From: Crotalaria pallida
Lineage: Eukaryota; Streptophyta; Magnoliopsida; Fabales; Fabaceae
Direction: 5' to 3'
Length of the DNA stretch: 64,000 bases
NCBI GenBank assembly: GCA_037953625.1
Contig: CM075652.1
Location: 11,676,501 to 11,740,500, forward strand
Part shown: piece after piece, positions 43,657 to 55,436 of the stretch
Position numbering within the stretch: the stretch's first letter is position 1
Layout: the number at the start of each line of letters is the position of its first letter
Made by a program: the position numbers and the translations under genes
Notes under the pieces: model-generated
Told to the model about the DNA's origin: nothing
Databases searched by the model: none
What the model saw: only the letters and a program-made list of their open reading frames with translations

Positions 43657-45144
43657 TGTAAATTCAATGCTCCTAGCAACTATTTTGATATGGTTTTGAT
43701 TATGACAAAGTAATTCACAATCAAGCTTTGAAGACAATGGAACAACAACAAGAAATCAAGAAATTCAAGTGTTCACTCATTCTCAATTTGGTTGTAATTG
43801 TAATTTATTATTTATGTTGAGAGTGGGTAGAATTAGTTAATCTCTTCTAAAGGGTAAAATAATTTATATGGTCATAAGGTAGAGATTAACTTGGATTAAT
43901 ACTTGAGAAGAAAAACAAAAGGGGAAAAATCAATTTTTACCAACTCTGATCAAAACACTCGAGAGTTTTGAGAAAGACTCGAGTATTCCACTCGAGTATT
44001 CTGAAAAGACTCGAGTGTTGGTGCCAGATCAACAAATATAACCGTTGGTTTTGTACGTGCAACAGATCTTTTCCAGCCTGGCCAAAAGACTCGAGTCTTT
44101 CGGCAGGGTCAGCAAAAATAAAGTCGTTGGAAGGGCTCAAAATCACACTAAGTGCATATGAGGCTCCTCTAATCTTCTCATCCTATAAGTTGCACACTGT
44201 TGGCATGTACAAGATACAACAAGCATACTCTAATCTTCCTCTCAAGTGTTAATTTCTCAAAACTCAACTTTGCTCCCATATTGTCATTTTCCTCTTAGGT
44301 TGAGTTTAGGTCTCAATTTTCATTGAGCTGTGCTTAATTGTGCGAATTCATTGTGAAATTCGTAATGCACATACAAACTAGCTTGTTGCTTTAAGTCTTG
44401 GATTGTTCCCAAGCAAATCCTAGGTGATACTTAGGTTATTGCAGTCTTGAGAGTTCTCAAGCACAAAGACTAAGAAGTTCTTTGCCCGGTGGAGCTTCTT
44501 GAAAGGTGTTCAAGGAAGCTTTGGAAGAGTTCTTCATCACCGGAATCAAATTGGGGTAGAATTCAAGAGTTTGGTACACTCTTGAAGGGTTAGGTTGAGT
44601 GAGGCTATCTCAATTAATCCTTTGTAATTTCTCACAATTTGATTTATAGAAAATCTCCTAAAGTGGTTAGGAGGACTGGACGTAGCTCTTTGATTAAGAG
44701 TGAACTAGTATAAAATTGTTTGTGTGTTGATTTTTTGCTTTCATTCTTATTCCTGCACAAACAACCTAAAGCTTTTCAAGAAAAAGGCTTTATCTAATTG
44801 GGTAGTAATTCCATAACAATCAAGAGTTGTTAAGTTGTTATATTTGTTTACTATTCTGCTAGATAAGTCTCTGATCTGTGTTGGATTAATTAGAAGTGAG
44901 TTGCTAATTTTTAAGAACTGGTTTTAGTGCACCTTTGTACGAAAGACTCGAGTATTTCTCTGAGTACTCGAGTAGTTCGTTCTCAAAGATTCGAGTATAT
45001 CATAAAAGACTCGAGTGGTTCATCTTGAAGCACTCGAGTGCTTCCTGAAAGACTCGAGTATTTCGAGCTGTTTTCAAAAAAATCAGCTTCAGTTCAATTC
45101 TTTTAATATCTTTCGAAATATTTGGTATTGCTGCTTCATATTAC
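43657..45144 (+). repeat. 5' LTR of plus-strand Sirevirus, 3'-truncated
   Basis: Starts TGTAAATTCAATGCTCC and matches the 3' LTR up to CTTCATATTAC, then jumps into gag; about 48 bp of LTR end are missing. CTCGAG sites start at 43958, 43978, 43991 and 44010 near the front, with another set at 44945-45060. Confidence 0.85.
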
Positions 45145-46395
45145 GCATGCTTCCAAATGAGTCCATTAATGACTTGCAAAAGCGCTTCACTCACATAATT
45201 GATCATTTAATTGCTTTAGGAAAAACCTTTCATGATGGTGAAACTACTAACAAAGTTTTGAGATGTCTTGATAGGAGATGGCAACCCAAAGTAATGGCCA
45301 TCGTGGAATCCAAGGACTTAGACAAAATGGAGTTAGCCACTTTGTTTGGCAAACTTCAAGAACATGAAATGGAGCTATGAAGACTTAACACAAATGAGGA
45401 GTCCGACAAAAATAAAAAGGGCATTTCTCTCAAAGCTTCAACCAAAGTCACAAAAGAAGTTGAAGAATGCTCTACAAGTGAGGATTCCAATAGTGAACCT
45501 AATCAAGAAGAATTTGGCATGTTTTTAAAAAGATTCAACAAATTCTTCAAGGGAAAGAAAAGTAGTTTACCATCAAAAGTCAAGAGAACCAAAGACTCCA
45601 AACAAAGGGATAAAAGTATCAATGATGGAGTCAAATGTCATGAATGTGGTGGCATTGGTCACATTAAAATGGAATGTGCCACATTCTTGAAGAAAAATGA
45701 CAAGAAGACCCAAGAGGCCAAGGGGAAGAGAGCATACATTGTTTGGGATGCACCGGAGAAGAATAATGAATCTTCCTCAAGTAGCTCCGGTGATGAAAAT
45801 GCAAACCTTTGTCTCATGGCCAAGAACAACAATGAGGCCTCATCAAGAGCTAAAAATGAAATTAGTGAAAGTGATGATGAGGTAATTTCAAGTTCTTCTT
45901 GTTCTTCTTCAAACTCCATTTCCTATGATGATTTGCAAGAAGCCTATAATGAAATGTTAATTCAATTTAGAAGGCTTGCTAAAATTAATAAGGAAAAAGG
46001 AAAGAAATTGTTGAATTGCAAACATCTCTAAATGAGTTGAAACTTCAAAATGAATCCTTAGAACTCATTAATTCTAGTAATCTAGGTGATTGTGCAAATC
46101 ATGAGGAAACTATCACTCAATGTGAGAAATGTGATGAACTTGAAAAGGAAGTAAAAGAGTTGAAAAACAAACTCACAATCTCACATAGTGATAGAAATCT
46201 CAACCGGTTATTGAACTCTCAAAGAAATAACCAACTTGTACTTATTGTGGAAAACTTGGACATATCAACATTGAGTGCCATATTAAGAAATTTGAAATGA
46301 AAAAGGGCACTTATATGTGGATTAAAAAGGGAGAAAGTCCCAATACTAACCCTAAGGGACCCAACATAATTTGGGTACCCAAAATGAACAAGTAG
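45145..46395 (+). pseudogene. gag: Sirevirus Gag, N-terminally deleted
   Basis: It begins inside the capsid-like region (M-L-P-N-E-S-I-N-D). A TGA at 45378-45380 replaces a glycine codon conserved in the other two gags here. The frame then continues to the knuckle C-H-E-C-G-G-I-G-H-I-K-M-E-C near 45638-45679. A frameshift near 46010 leads into the coiled-coil part. A further disruption comes before the second knuckle C-T-Y-C-G-K-L-G-H-I-N-I-E-C (about 46234-46275), which ends at W-V-P-K-M-N-K and TAG 46393-46395. Confidence 0.8.
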
Positions 46396-46408
46396 TTGCA
46401 TTTTGTAG

Positions 46409-46881
46409 GTGTGCCTTCGAATGAGAAAGGAATTGTGGTATCTAGATAGTGGATGTTCAAGGCACATGACGGGAGATAAGCGGCATTTCATTCAGCTTAC
46501 TCCAAAAGAGAAGGGTTATGTCACTTTTGGGGACAACAACAAAGGCAAAATTCTTGGTATTGGTAAAATCGGTAACTCTTCAAACTTGATTATTGATAAT
46601 GTGCTTTATGTTCAAGGATTAGAACATAATCTCTTGAGCATAAGTCAATTATGCGATATTGGTAATCATGTATTATTTACCTCTACTCATTGCCTCATCA
46701 AAAGTGACAAAGATGAATCTATCAAATTTGTTGGCAAAAGATCAAATAATACTTACTTGGTTGATTTAAACAAAGTTACTTCTTTGGTCTCTACTTGTTT
46801 AGTGAGCAAAGAAAGTGACACTTGGTTATGGCATCGTAGGACCGCTCACATTAATGTAAACCAATTGAAGAAATTACAATC
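46409..46881 (+). pseudogene. pol: Sirevirus protease / GAG-pre-integrase, interrupted
   Basis: Aspartic protease with L-D-S-G-C near residue 13, then the usual H-M-T-G-D and G-K-I-L-G-I-G-K-I flap-like blocks. The W-L-W-H-R-R GAG-pre-integrase start follows near residue 141. The gypsy solo LTR cuts the frame after L-K-K-L-Q. The continuation K-D-L-V-V-G-L-P is found at 50190 onwards. A 3'-splice-like TTGCATTTTGTAG lies just upstream of the protease frame. Confidence 0.85.
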
Positions 46882-47145
46882 TGTAATACCCCGAATTTTT
46901 TTATCCCCGAATAAATAAAAGAAATATTTAAACAAAATTAATTATATGGAATTAATTAGTTTTGTTCATTAATCATGGTTATATTTAAAGGATTAATTGA
47001 GGGGAAAATGCAAGAAAAATATTTTGGACCTTAAAAATAGTATTTTTGCAGTTTAGTCCTTGGAAAGGACTTAAGAGGCAATATTGAAAAGGTATTTGAA
47101 GGGAAAGTGAATAAAATATTAATTTTTGAAAAACTGGTTGCATTA

Positions 47146-48401
47146 ATCGATTAACCCGATTGTTAATCGATTAACGATAGTGCTGAAGCTGAAGATAGTG
47201 GAGTTTGATGACTCAGTCAGCTGGGAAATTTGGATTTTGACACCTAGCAAGGCCAGAACATGTCTCTGCTACGTGTTGGCATGCATGGTGCTTGATTTTG
47301 ACTTAAATCAAGGACCATGGTTGAAGGAATGGATGGAAGAAGAAGTTATATGCCAAAACTCTGCTGAAATTTTACCTCAAGCACCCTCTGGTTTTTGATT
47401 TCGTTCTCTTTCCCTACCCACACTCTTGCTGCGAGCTTCACACCATTTTGAAGCTTGCAGAGAGACCTTCGATTTAAGCTATAGATCGTGCGTTTTGGTG
47501 GCTTGTGCTAGGAGGATTTGATCTGTGAAGTGGAGTACATGAAACTGAAGTGTGCAGTTTCAGAACTCGAGTTGCTTGCTTTGAGTGGAGATTGTGGTGA
47601 GTATAAGTCACCATTTTATGTCAAATTGGTTTCTAATCAAAGCCTGCAATTTGTAGTTTCTATTCTGATCTCATTTGCTCATTTTCATGTCCATTTGGTT
47701 TGTCAAATTTGCTGTCAAATGTGCTTACCCGAACCTGTTTTGGACCTGAAAACAGAGCATTAAGAGGTTGGAGTTTTTGGCACTTTTCTTATTGAAATTC
47801 GATTCAAAAAGCTTCATTGAGGTAAGGGAGAAGCTTTACTAATGCTAGAATAGATTGTGGTATTGAATTGAACTTAGGATGAACCACCATGAGGTTCAAA
47901 GGGCACTAGGATGAGGTGGAATGGCTTGGAGGCCAAATGGACCTAAAAACTGAATTAGAGCAAGTTAGAATATCCCCATAGAAGCTGTAGGAATGATCAA
48001 TTTGGACTGAAATGGCTTGAATCAAAATATGACATGTTAGGTGGTGATTTTAATTAAATTGGGGGAAAATTAAGCAATTCTGTCAATCTGTGATTAATTG
48101 CTGAAATTGATGTTTTGTATGAGTTTAATGTGATATATTTAAGTTGTACTTGAAGTTAGTTTTGATTAAAATTGAGATGATATGAGTTTGGTATTCAAAA
48201 ACCAGTTTCAGCACTGTTTTACTGATATATTTAATCGATTAACCCGACTGTTAATCGATTAACACGAGTAAAGTCTGATCAGTTTGGAATTGTATACATG
48301 GGTAATCGATTATCAGGATGGATAATCGATTAACAGATCAAATTTTGTAATAAAAATCAGAATTTAATTATTTAATCGATTAACAAGGTCTTCTAATCGA
48401 T
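47146..48401. promoter_or_regulatory. four pairs of TTAATCGATTAA palindromes
   Basis: ATCGAT starts: 47146/47166, 48234/48254, 48305/48325, 48375/48396, giving within-pair spacing of 20, 20, 20 and 21 bp. Most sites extend to TTAATCGATTAA. One pair sits near the LTR start and three are clustered 1.1 kb further in, as in the Sirevirus LTRs. Confidence 0.75.
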
Positions 48402-49153
48402 TAAAGGCTAAAGCTGAAACTTATTGACAAAGGTTTTGGAAATGATGAATTAGAATACCAAAGCATATATTATATAACCTCAAGTAAACTTAAATGACAC
48501 TTAAGGTGAGTTATGCTTGTGGATTCATGCATAGCATTTGCATTTTGGTTTCCCACAGTGGTGGAGACACGTCCGTGAGGCGTGGGCATACCTCTTGGTT
48601 GATGGAACTCGAGGGGCATTCGTGTGAATGTCAGCTGGGTTTCAGTGGGCGTCCGTGGGGACGTCGAGGTATGTCGGTGACCGAGGTTGCACCTTTTGTT
48701 CCGGAAATACACACGGGGGTGTGGGCATGTCTTCAAACGCCGGGCTCGAGAGACGTAGTCTTGCGAGATACGTCGGCGCCACTTCTAAAAGCTCTAGGAG
48801 TGTCGTTTAATGTTGGCCGAGTCCGAGAGGTACTCATTGGGGGTACCGGGCATGTTTTAAAGGTGCCACAGAAGCCTATTTGTTGTGTTGGCCAACGATC
48901 ATGCATTGATAGACAAGAGGCAATGATTTTGCATATAATGGTTGCTTAATGTTCATGATGTATATTGATAATTAAGACTTGAAAATGAATGTTTAACATT
49001 TATGAATATCGATAATGAAATTAAGGAACTATGACTTTTCATCATACGAAATTAATGTGATAAGGTTATTCTTTTGGGCTTTAAAATAATTTGTTATCGC
49101 TTTCTATTTGATTATGTGTTAGTAATTGCTGACTCCCTAGCCCTTTGTAGGTG

Positions 49154-49636
49154 ATGGCTCGTTTTCTGGCATTCATCGAGATTCGTCCGCTCCGTAGCGG
49201 CGTTTGGGACTACGAGGGTCGTCGGGCGATTTTTGAGGGTGATGTGGATATCATATTCCGTCATCCTAATCCCCTGGCCCGCGTGAGACCCCGTAGGTTG
49301 CATCTTCCTATGGTTTACATCCTGCACGTACCACCGGTTTATACCTATCGTCACGGTACTCCACCACCATCACCACGTCCTGGTTATCATTTTTACTACT
49401 CTCATGTTAGGCGTCCCGCTACCCGCACCCGTCCTTCCACCAGTGATACTGAGACTGCCACTCCTCGCCCTGGTCTGCCCACTAGGGTGCATTTTGCACC
49501 TTCACCTGATGCAGTGCCTCACACTGCTGCACCTATAGTGCCGGGCGAGGAGGAGGAGGAGAACCCCGTGGAGGACGAGGACGGGGGAGCTGCGGACCAT
49601 TCTACTGGTAGCCAGTGGCGTGATGATGACCCTTGA
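49154..49636 (+). CDS. ORF of unknown function in gypsy LTR
   Basis: 160 residues from ATG 49154, preceded by an acceptor-like TTTGTAG. An N-terminal ordered-looking half (A-R-F-L-A-F-I-E..., G-V-W-D-Y-E-G) is followed by a Pro/Arg/Thr-rich linker and an acidic tail with E-E-E-E-E. GC content is clearly above the surroundings. I do not recognise a domain. It may be an LTR-encoded accessory ORF, captured host sequence, or chance. There is no evidence that it is expressed. Confidence 0.35.
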   Translation: MARFLAFIEIRPLRSGVWDYEGRRAIFEGDVDIIFRHPNPLARVRPRRLHLPMVYILHVPPVYTYRHGTPPPSPRPGYHFYYSHVRRPATRTRPSTSDTETATPRPGLPTRVHFAPSPDAVPHTAAPIVPGEEEEENPVEDEDGGAADHSTGSQWRDDDP

Positions 49637-50185
49637 GTATGGACAGGATGGGAACCATAGTATGACGCAGTAGTTGCAGCTTTTGGAGGACTCAGAGATC
49701 AGATATCAGTGTGGATGGATCATGGCACAGCTCTCAGCATACTCCTTTATTTTGAGTTGTATTATACTGTATATATTCTGAAAGGAGTACGCGAGGGTTG
49801 TTATTTTATACTTACTGGTCTGTACCTCTATACTTTGCTATCTCGACTCTTGACTACTTTCACTGGATGTACTGGGTTTTGTATATATATATATATATGC
49901 ATGGGCTCTGGTTGCGCGTTAAATTTGATATTTTTTTTTATTATTACTCGCAACCAACATAAAGGTTTGGAAATCGTTTCCGCTGAACTCAAATTTAGTA
50001 CACAATTATTTCATTGAATTCGAAAGTAGTTTTCAAAAGCAATTTTTATAAAGGAAAAAGTTTTCCACGAAAATTCTATAAGATTATTTATCTACTAAAT
50101 GTATACTCTATTTAATATATATAAAGTTATATTTTCAAATAGAGTATATATATATATATATTTATTTATTTTTTAGAGTGTCGCA

Positions 50186-52780
50186 CAATCTAAAGATCTA
50201 GTAGTTGGATTACCAAAGCTAAACTTTTCTATTGAAGGTGTTTGTTCTCCATGCAAAAACAAACACCTTTGGATCAAAAACACCTTTGGATCAAAAATTG
50301 TGATGTCCGCAACAAGGCCATTAGAAATGCTTCATATGGACTTGTTTGGACCTTCACAAGTAAAAAACTTTGGTGGCAACTATTATGCCTTGGTGATTGT
50401 TGATGACTTCTCTAGGTTTACTTGGACTTTATTTCTAACTACAAAGAGTGAGACCTACAAATCTTTTAAACATTATGTTAAACTTGTGCAAAACCAAGTG
50501 AATCAAAAAGTAATTGTTATTCGTACCGATCATGGTGGTGAATTTGAAAACCACAAATTTGATATATTTTGTGCTAAAAATGGTATTGAGCACCAATTCT
50601 TCGCACCAAGAACTCCGGAACAAAATGGAGTGGTAGAGCGGAAAAATAGAGTGCTAGAGAAACTTGCTAGAACCATGCTAAATGATTCTCAAGTGCCTCA
50701 ATATTTTTGGGCTGATGCCGTCAATATGGCTTGTTATGTTTTAAATCGAATTTTAATAAGGCCCACTTTAGATAAAACCCCCTATGAACTTTACAAAGGA
50801 AGAAAGCCATTCATATCTCATTTTCACGTCTTCGGATGCAAAGTTTTTGTTTTAAACAATGGAAAAGAAAATCTTGGAAAATTTGATTCCAAATCCGATG
50901 AAGGCATATTTTTGGGCTACTCTTCTCATAGTAAAGCTTATAGAATTTTCAATAAAAGAACTTTAACCATTGAGGAATCTATTCATGTTGTTTTTAATGA
51001 GTCTTCGAAAGAAGATAGTGTTTTATGTGATGCTAATGAAGGTGACATCGAGTTTTCAAATGAAGAAAGAGAGAGGGGAAAATTGAATGTTAATAAAGAA
51101 GTAGTTAAAGAAGAACTTCCTCCGGCTTGGAAATATATCAAAGCTCATCCTATTGACAATGTCATAGGAGATATGTCAAAGGGAGTACTAACTCGTAGGT
51201 CTATTCAAAACATTTGCAACTATGTTTCCTTTGTTTCTCAAATTGAACCCGATTCAATTAAAAAGGCGATTGAGGATGAACATTGGGTTCTTGTTATGCA
51301 AGAAGAATTAAAGCAATTTACTAGAAATGACGTTTGGGATCTAGTTCCTAAACCCAAAGAACATTCCATAATTGGTACTAAATGGATTTTTAGAAATAAA
51401 CTTGATGAATCCGGGTTGATTATAAGAAACAAAGCAAGACTAGTGGCTCAAGGGTACAACCAAGAGGAAGGTATCGATTATGATGAGACCTTTGCTCCAG
51501 TTGCACGCCTTGAGGCAATCCGAATTTTACTTGCTTTTGCATCAATCATGAAATTCACTTTATACCAAATGGATGTTAAAAGTGCTTTCTTGAATGGGTT
51601 TATAAATGAAGAAGTGTATGTCAAGCAACCCCACGGATTTGAAAGTAATGAATTTCCAAACCATGTTTATAAATTGAAAAAGGCACTTTATGGATTGAAA
51701 CAAGCTCCTAGAGCTTGGTATGATCGATTAAGTTCCTTTTTATTAGAAAATAATTTTCAAAGAGGGAAGGTTGATAATACACTATTCATTTATAAAACTA
51801 AAGATGACATATTCTTAGTACAAATCTATGTTGATGATATCATATTCGGTGCTACTAACATGTCTCTTTGTAGAAAGTTTTCTAATTTGATGAAAAAGGA
51901 ATTTGAGATGTCTATGATGGGAGAGCTCAAGTTCTTCCTAGGCTTACAAATAAAGCAAGTCAAGGAAGGGATATTTATGCATCAAGGGAAATATTGCAAA
52001 GAGCTCCTTGAGAAGTTCGGATTGGACAAATGCAAAGAAGCCTACACTCCAATAAGCACATCATGCTACCTAGACAAGGATGAACAAGGTACTCCGGTTG
52101 ATGTTAGTAAATATAGATGAATGATAGGTAGTTTTTTATATCTTACTGCATCTAGACCAGATATTATGTTTAGTGTATGCATTTGTGCTGAATTTCAAGC
52201 TAATCCTAAAGAATCGCACCTATCCGCAGTTAAGCATATATTTAAATATCTAAAAGGAACAATTAACACTGGTTTGTGGTATCCTGCTGATGCCAATATT
52301 AGTTTAGTTGGTTACTCTGATTTCGATTTCGTGGGATGCAAGATTGATTGTAAAAGCACTAGTGGTACTTGCCATTTCTTGGGAAGTTCATTAGTGTCAT
52401 GGTTTTCTAAAAAGCAAGCTTGTGTTGCTCTTTCTACCGCCGAAGCGGAATATATCGCAGCTGGTAGTTGTTGTGCTCAACTATTATGGATGAAACAACA
52501 ATTATCGTATTTTGGTTTGAAACTTGAAAATATTCCTATTAGATATGATAATACGAGTGCTATCAATTTAACTAAGAATCTGGTCTATCATTCAAGAACC
52601 AAACATAGTGAAATAAGACATCACCTTTTAAGAGATCATGCGCAAAAAGTTGATTGCACGATCGAATTTGTAAGTACTACAAATCAATTAGCTGATATTT
52701 TTACAAAACCTTTACCAAGGGATACTTTTTATCATATAAGGAGAGAACTTGGTATTTTGGATGAATCAAACATAGGCTAA
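50186..52780 (+). pseudogene. pol: Sirevirus integrase-RT-RNase H
   Basis: The end of GAG-pre-integrase reads from 50190 until a tandem duplication of ACACCTTTGGATCAAAAA (about 50262-50298) breaks the frame. From 50300 a 606-codon frame holds the integrase core (M-D-L-F-G-P, T-D-H-G-G-E-F, V-V-E-R-K-N-R), then RT with M-D-V-K-S-A-F-L and Y-V-D-D (codons at 51829-51840). A TGA at 52118-52120 replaces a conserved glycine. The same frame then continues as RNase H (52121-52780) with the A-E-A-E-Y-I and K-H-S-E-I-R-H-H blocks. Apart from the duplication and one stop it is nearly intact. Confidence 0.88.
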
Positions 52781-52990
52781 TTGCTTTTTGTATCATTTGA
52801 AAAATCACCACATTAGTCTTATTTTAATTTGTCTTGATTCTTAAATAAAATTGTTCTTGATGATATTCCGAATATTATGTATTAATTGTGTGTGATACTT
52901 AATGAATTCCAAGATGTTTTGATGCTTATCGTGTTTAAATTCTGTCAAATTGCTCAAAATTGTGTTCAAAAGTCATCACTGTTAAAAACA

Positions 52991-53375
52991 CTCGAGTAAT
53001 ACTCAAGTAGATTAATTCAAGTTTTAATTCGTTTTAAAATTGAAAAAGTTTTTATTCAGGGTCTGATGAAAAGACTCGAGTATTTTTCAAAAGACTCGAG
53101 TCTTTCCAGTTCTTCAAATTTGTTGCTCTCAAGCAACACTCGAGTCTTTCCAAAAAGACTCGAGTCTTCTTAATTTCTTGAAAATTTTGCTATTAGGCAA
53201 CACTCGAGTACACTCGAGTCTTTCTCTTTGTACTCGAGTGTTGGCTGGTCTGTCTGTGCACCAGCGCGCAAAATGTTTTAGAATCTGGTGCATGAGTCTG
53301 AAAAGACTCGAGTATTTTTGTTAAGACTCGAGTCGTTCATCATGAACCACTCGAGTAGAGATAAAAAGACTCGAG
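52991..53375. promoter_or_regulatory. CTCGAG palindrome array between pol and ORF3
   Basis: CTCGAG starts at 52991, 53075, 53095, 53139, 53159, 53203, 53213, 53233, 53307, 53327, 53350 and 53370. Pairs at exactly 20 bp: 53075/53095, 53139/53159, 53213/53233, 53307/53327, 53350/53370. Several pairs lie in GACTCGAGTCTTT contexts. It is the same word and spacing as the element's LTR arrays but sits in an internal non-coding stretch. Confidence 0.8.
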
Positions 53376-53641
53376 TCTTTCGCTGACTATAACAGGTGGT
53401 TCAGCACCATCTGCACCATTTCACTCGATTATTTCGAACCCTCTTTCGTCTTCTCCCTCGGTTTCCCTCGATTTCTTCAACAAAACACCGATTTCTTCCA
53501 AAAATCATTAAATAAACATCTATTATACACTTTTCTTCACTTATTTCAACACATTTCAACGTTTTTCATCTTCAAATCCGTCAACCCCTTTTCAAACCTA
53601 ACTCCTCAAAACTTCAAAAAAAAAATTTCAAAATTTCTTCA

Positions 53642-54765
53642 ATGGCATCCTCATCAAGGCATGGAAAACGTGTGAGAGTTGTTGAATCAGCATCCGAGGA
53701 TGATGTTCCAGAATATTATCTTGCATCGGAATGCCCGGACAGATTTGTTGCTTTCTCCTCTAGAGGCTTTGGTGTAATTAGCTGGCTGAATAGTTCCTTC
53801 TTGCAGAGTAAGGGTTTCAATTTCATTCCAAACCTTCGGAAACAAAAACTTATCCAATTTTTAGAATTTAATGGTCCAATATATCCTAGATTAGTTAGAA
53901 CTTTTTATGCAAACCTTAGGCTGAATGATGACAGATTAGAATCAATGGTTGAAGGAGTTGTATTTTCTATTAAAGCTAGAGATCTGTTTCATGTATTTGG
54001 GCTGTCACGACACGGGGAAAACTCTTTAATAGCAAATGCTGATGAAATTTATTGCACCCCGGTCGTGTATGGGTCGAAGGGCCTAAGCATGCTACATTGA
54101 TGACTGCTCAATCTAAGGTATTGCACTATATAGTCTCCCACCAGCTTGTCCCTCAAACATAACCCAACTATGCCAAACCAACCAATGTTGAACTTAGACT
54201 AGTTAATGTCATCCTAAACCATGAGAAGCTGAATTGGTGCAGAATTGTTCTTGATAGGATGTTATCAGGTGCTAAGTCTAGGCATCCTAAATGGTTACCC
54301 TACCCTATGCATGTGTCTCGCCTCTTATCCCATTTTAGTGTGCCAATCCCACCAAATGAAGAGTGCTCGATCCTTCAAGCCAATCTTCATAGTTTAAATA
54401 ATGGGGTTCTTAAACTTCAAGGGATGGAATTTCATGCACCTAGGGGAGAGTACATGTGGAAGGAGGATGTGGCAGACCTCAACAGAGCGAAAAATGCTGC
54501 AGCACAACAAGGTGTTGATGCTGAGCAGTTAGAGGAGGAAGATGCAACATTCCATGCCGCTGAGGGTAGTCATCCGGTTGAGGACGAGATCGATTTTGAC
54601 AACTTTAATGGTTCTCATCCAGATTTTGATTTTGATGGTTCGGAATGGAGGGACAATGTCATCTCTAGGCTGGATACCCTCGATGGGAGGGTGGACTCTC
54701 TTGCTACTGCCATTGATGCCCAAAGAGATGACATTGCTAGTCTTGGTGCTCGGATGGGTGCTTAG
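53642..54765 (+). pseudogene. third ORF in the env-like position of Sirevirus
   Basis: The first frame (53642-54100, 152 residues) starts M-A-S-S-S with a basic stretch. It continues with a block like R-G-F-G-V-I-S-W-L-N and F-Y-A-N-L-R-L, as in 'putative plant transposon protein' domains. After a frameshift near 54090 and a TAA near 54160, a second frame (54259-54765) has an acidic middle. It ends in a helical heptad-like tail (R-L-D-T-L-D-G-R-V-D-S-L). I see no signal peptide or membrane segment, so the env-like label of SIRE1-type elements is only positional. Function unknown. Confidence 0.6.
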
Positions 54766-55069
54766 TCGGTCATGCTTTACTCCTGGTTAGATGAGCATTC
54801 CGATCGGATGGATCGACGTTTTGATGAGATGATGTCTGTCTTTAACCGCTTTTATCCTCCCTCTGATGATCCCCCTCCATCCATGTTCTGATGATGCTGT
54901 TTTAGACATTTTCTGCTTTTCAGTTTTAATGTTTTTGTCGAAACTTTATGTATTTTTGTTTTGGGAGTTAGTCTTGAATCTTATGTATTTGCTGCACTTT
55001 AAGTACTTTATGTTTGCTGCATAATTTAGAAACTTTGCCTTTTTATTTACTCTGCTTACTTTTGGTGCA

Positions 55070-55436
55070 AAGTTTCAGGGGGAGCTATGATGTTTTATTC
55101 ATGGTCAATTCGGATAATGGGGTTTATGCAATCCTCCTATTGTTGTTTTATGGATTGCTAATTATTACACTCTCCTCCTTTATCTTTTTCTCAGAGGTTA
55201 TCTCTTTTTGCTAATGACAAAAAGGGGGAGAGAATGCATTTGTTCATATATTCTTGTTGTTGTAATAAATTATATAACTGCTTTGCTAGCACATGCTGAA
55301 TTTTGACAGGTTTAGTATGGTTCTTGTATTGAAGGGGAGTTACCTCACAAAGAGAACCATCATATGTAAGCAACATCATGTGGTATCAAGATTCAACAAG
55401 TGTTAATTATTTTGTGATCACCAAAAAGGGGGAGAT
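55070..55436 (+). promoter_or_regulatory. multiple polypurine tracts
   Basis: The primary PPT AAAAAGGGGGAGAT (about 55423-55436) precedes the 3' LTR. Relatives lie near 55077 (CAGGGGGAGC), 55219 (AAAAAGGGGGAGAGA) and 55333 (GAAGGGGAG). Confidence 0.75.

Larger units (their letters stand above)
46882..50185 (+). mobile_element. Ty3/gypsy solo LTR with internal ORF
   Basis: Starts TGTAATACCCCG, ends AGTGTCGCA, perfect TSD CAATC (46877-46881, 50186-50190) inside Sirevirus pol. No internal coding domains of gag or pol. It carries four pairs of ATCGAT-centred palindromes, a GC-rich block at 48540-48860 with repeated CGTGGGC/CGTCGGTG words, and an open frame at 49154-49636. (AT)n tracts lie near 49881 and 50146. 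Confidence 0.78.

Noticed and set aside
43657..43737. Extension of the minus-strand integrase frame to 43737
   Set aside because: The last ~27 codons are the guest Sirevirus LTR read by chance, not host integrase.
43937..44252. Frames repeated at 55717-56032
   Set aside because: Also LTR copies of one another; frames on both strands follow the palindromic CTCGAG array.
48470..48949. Opposed frames of 88 and 151 codons
   Set aside because: They lie in a GC-rich repeated block of a solo LTR and show no domain.
52991..53375. CRISPR-like array
   Set aside because: The repeated unit is only 6-10 bp and spacers are not of constant length; the context is a plant retrotransposon.
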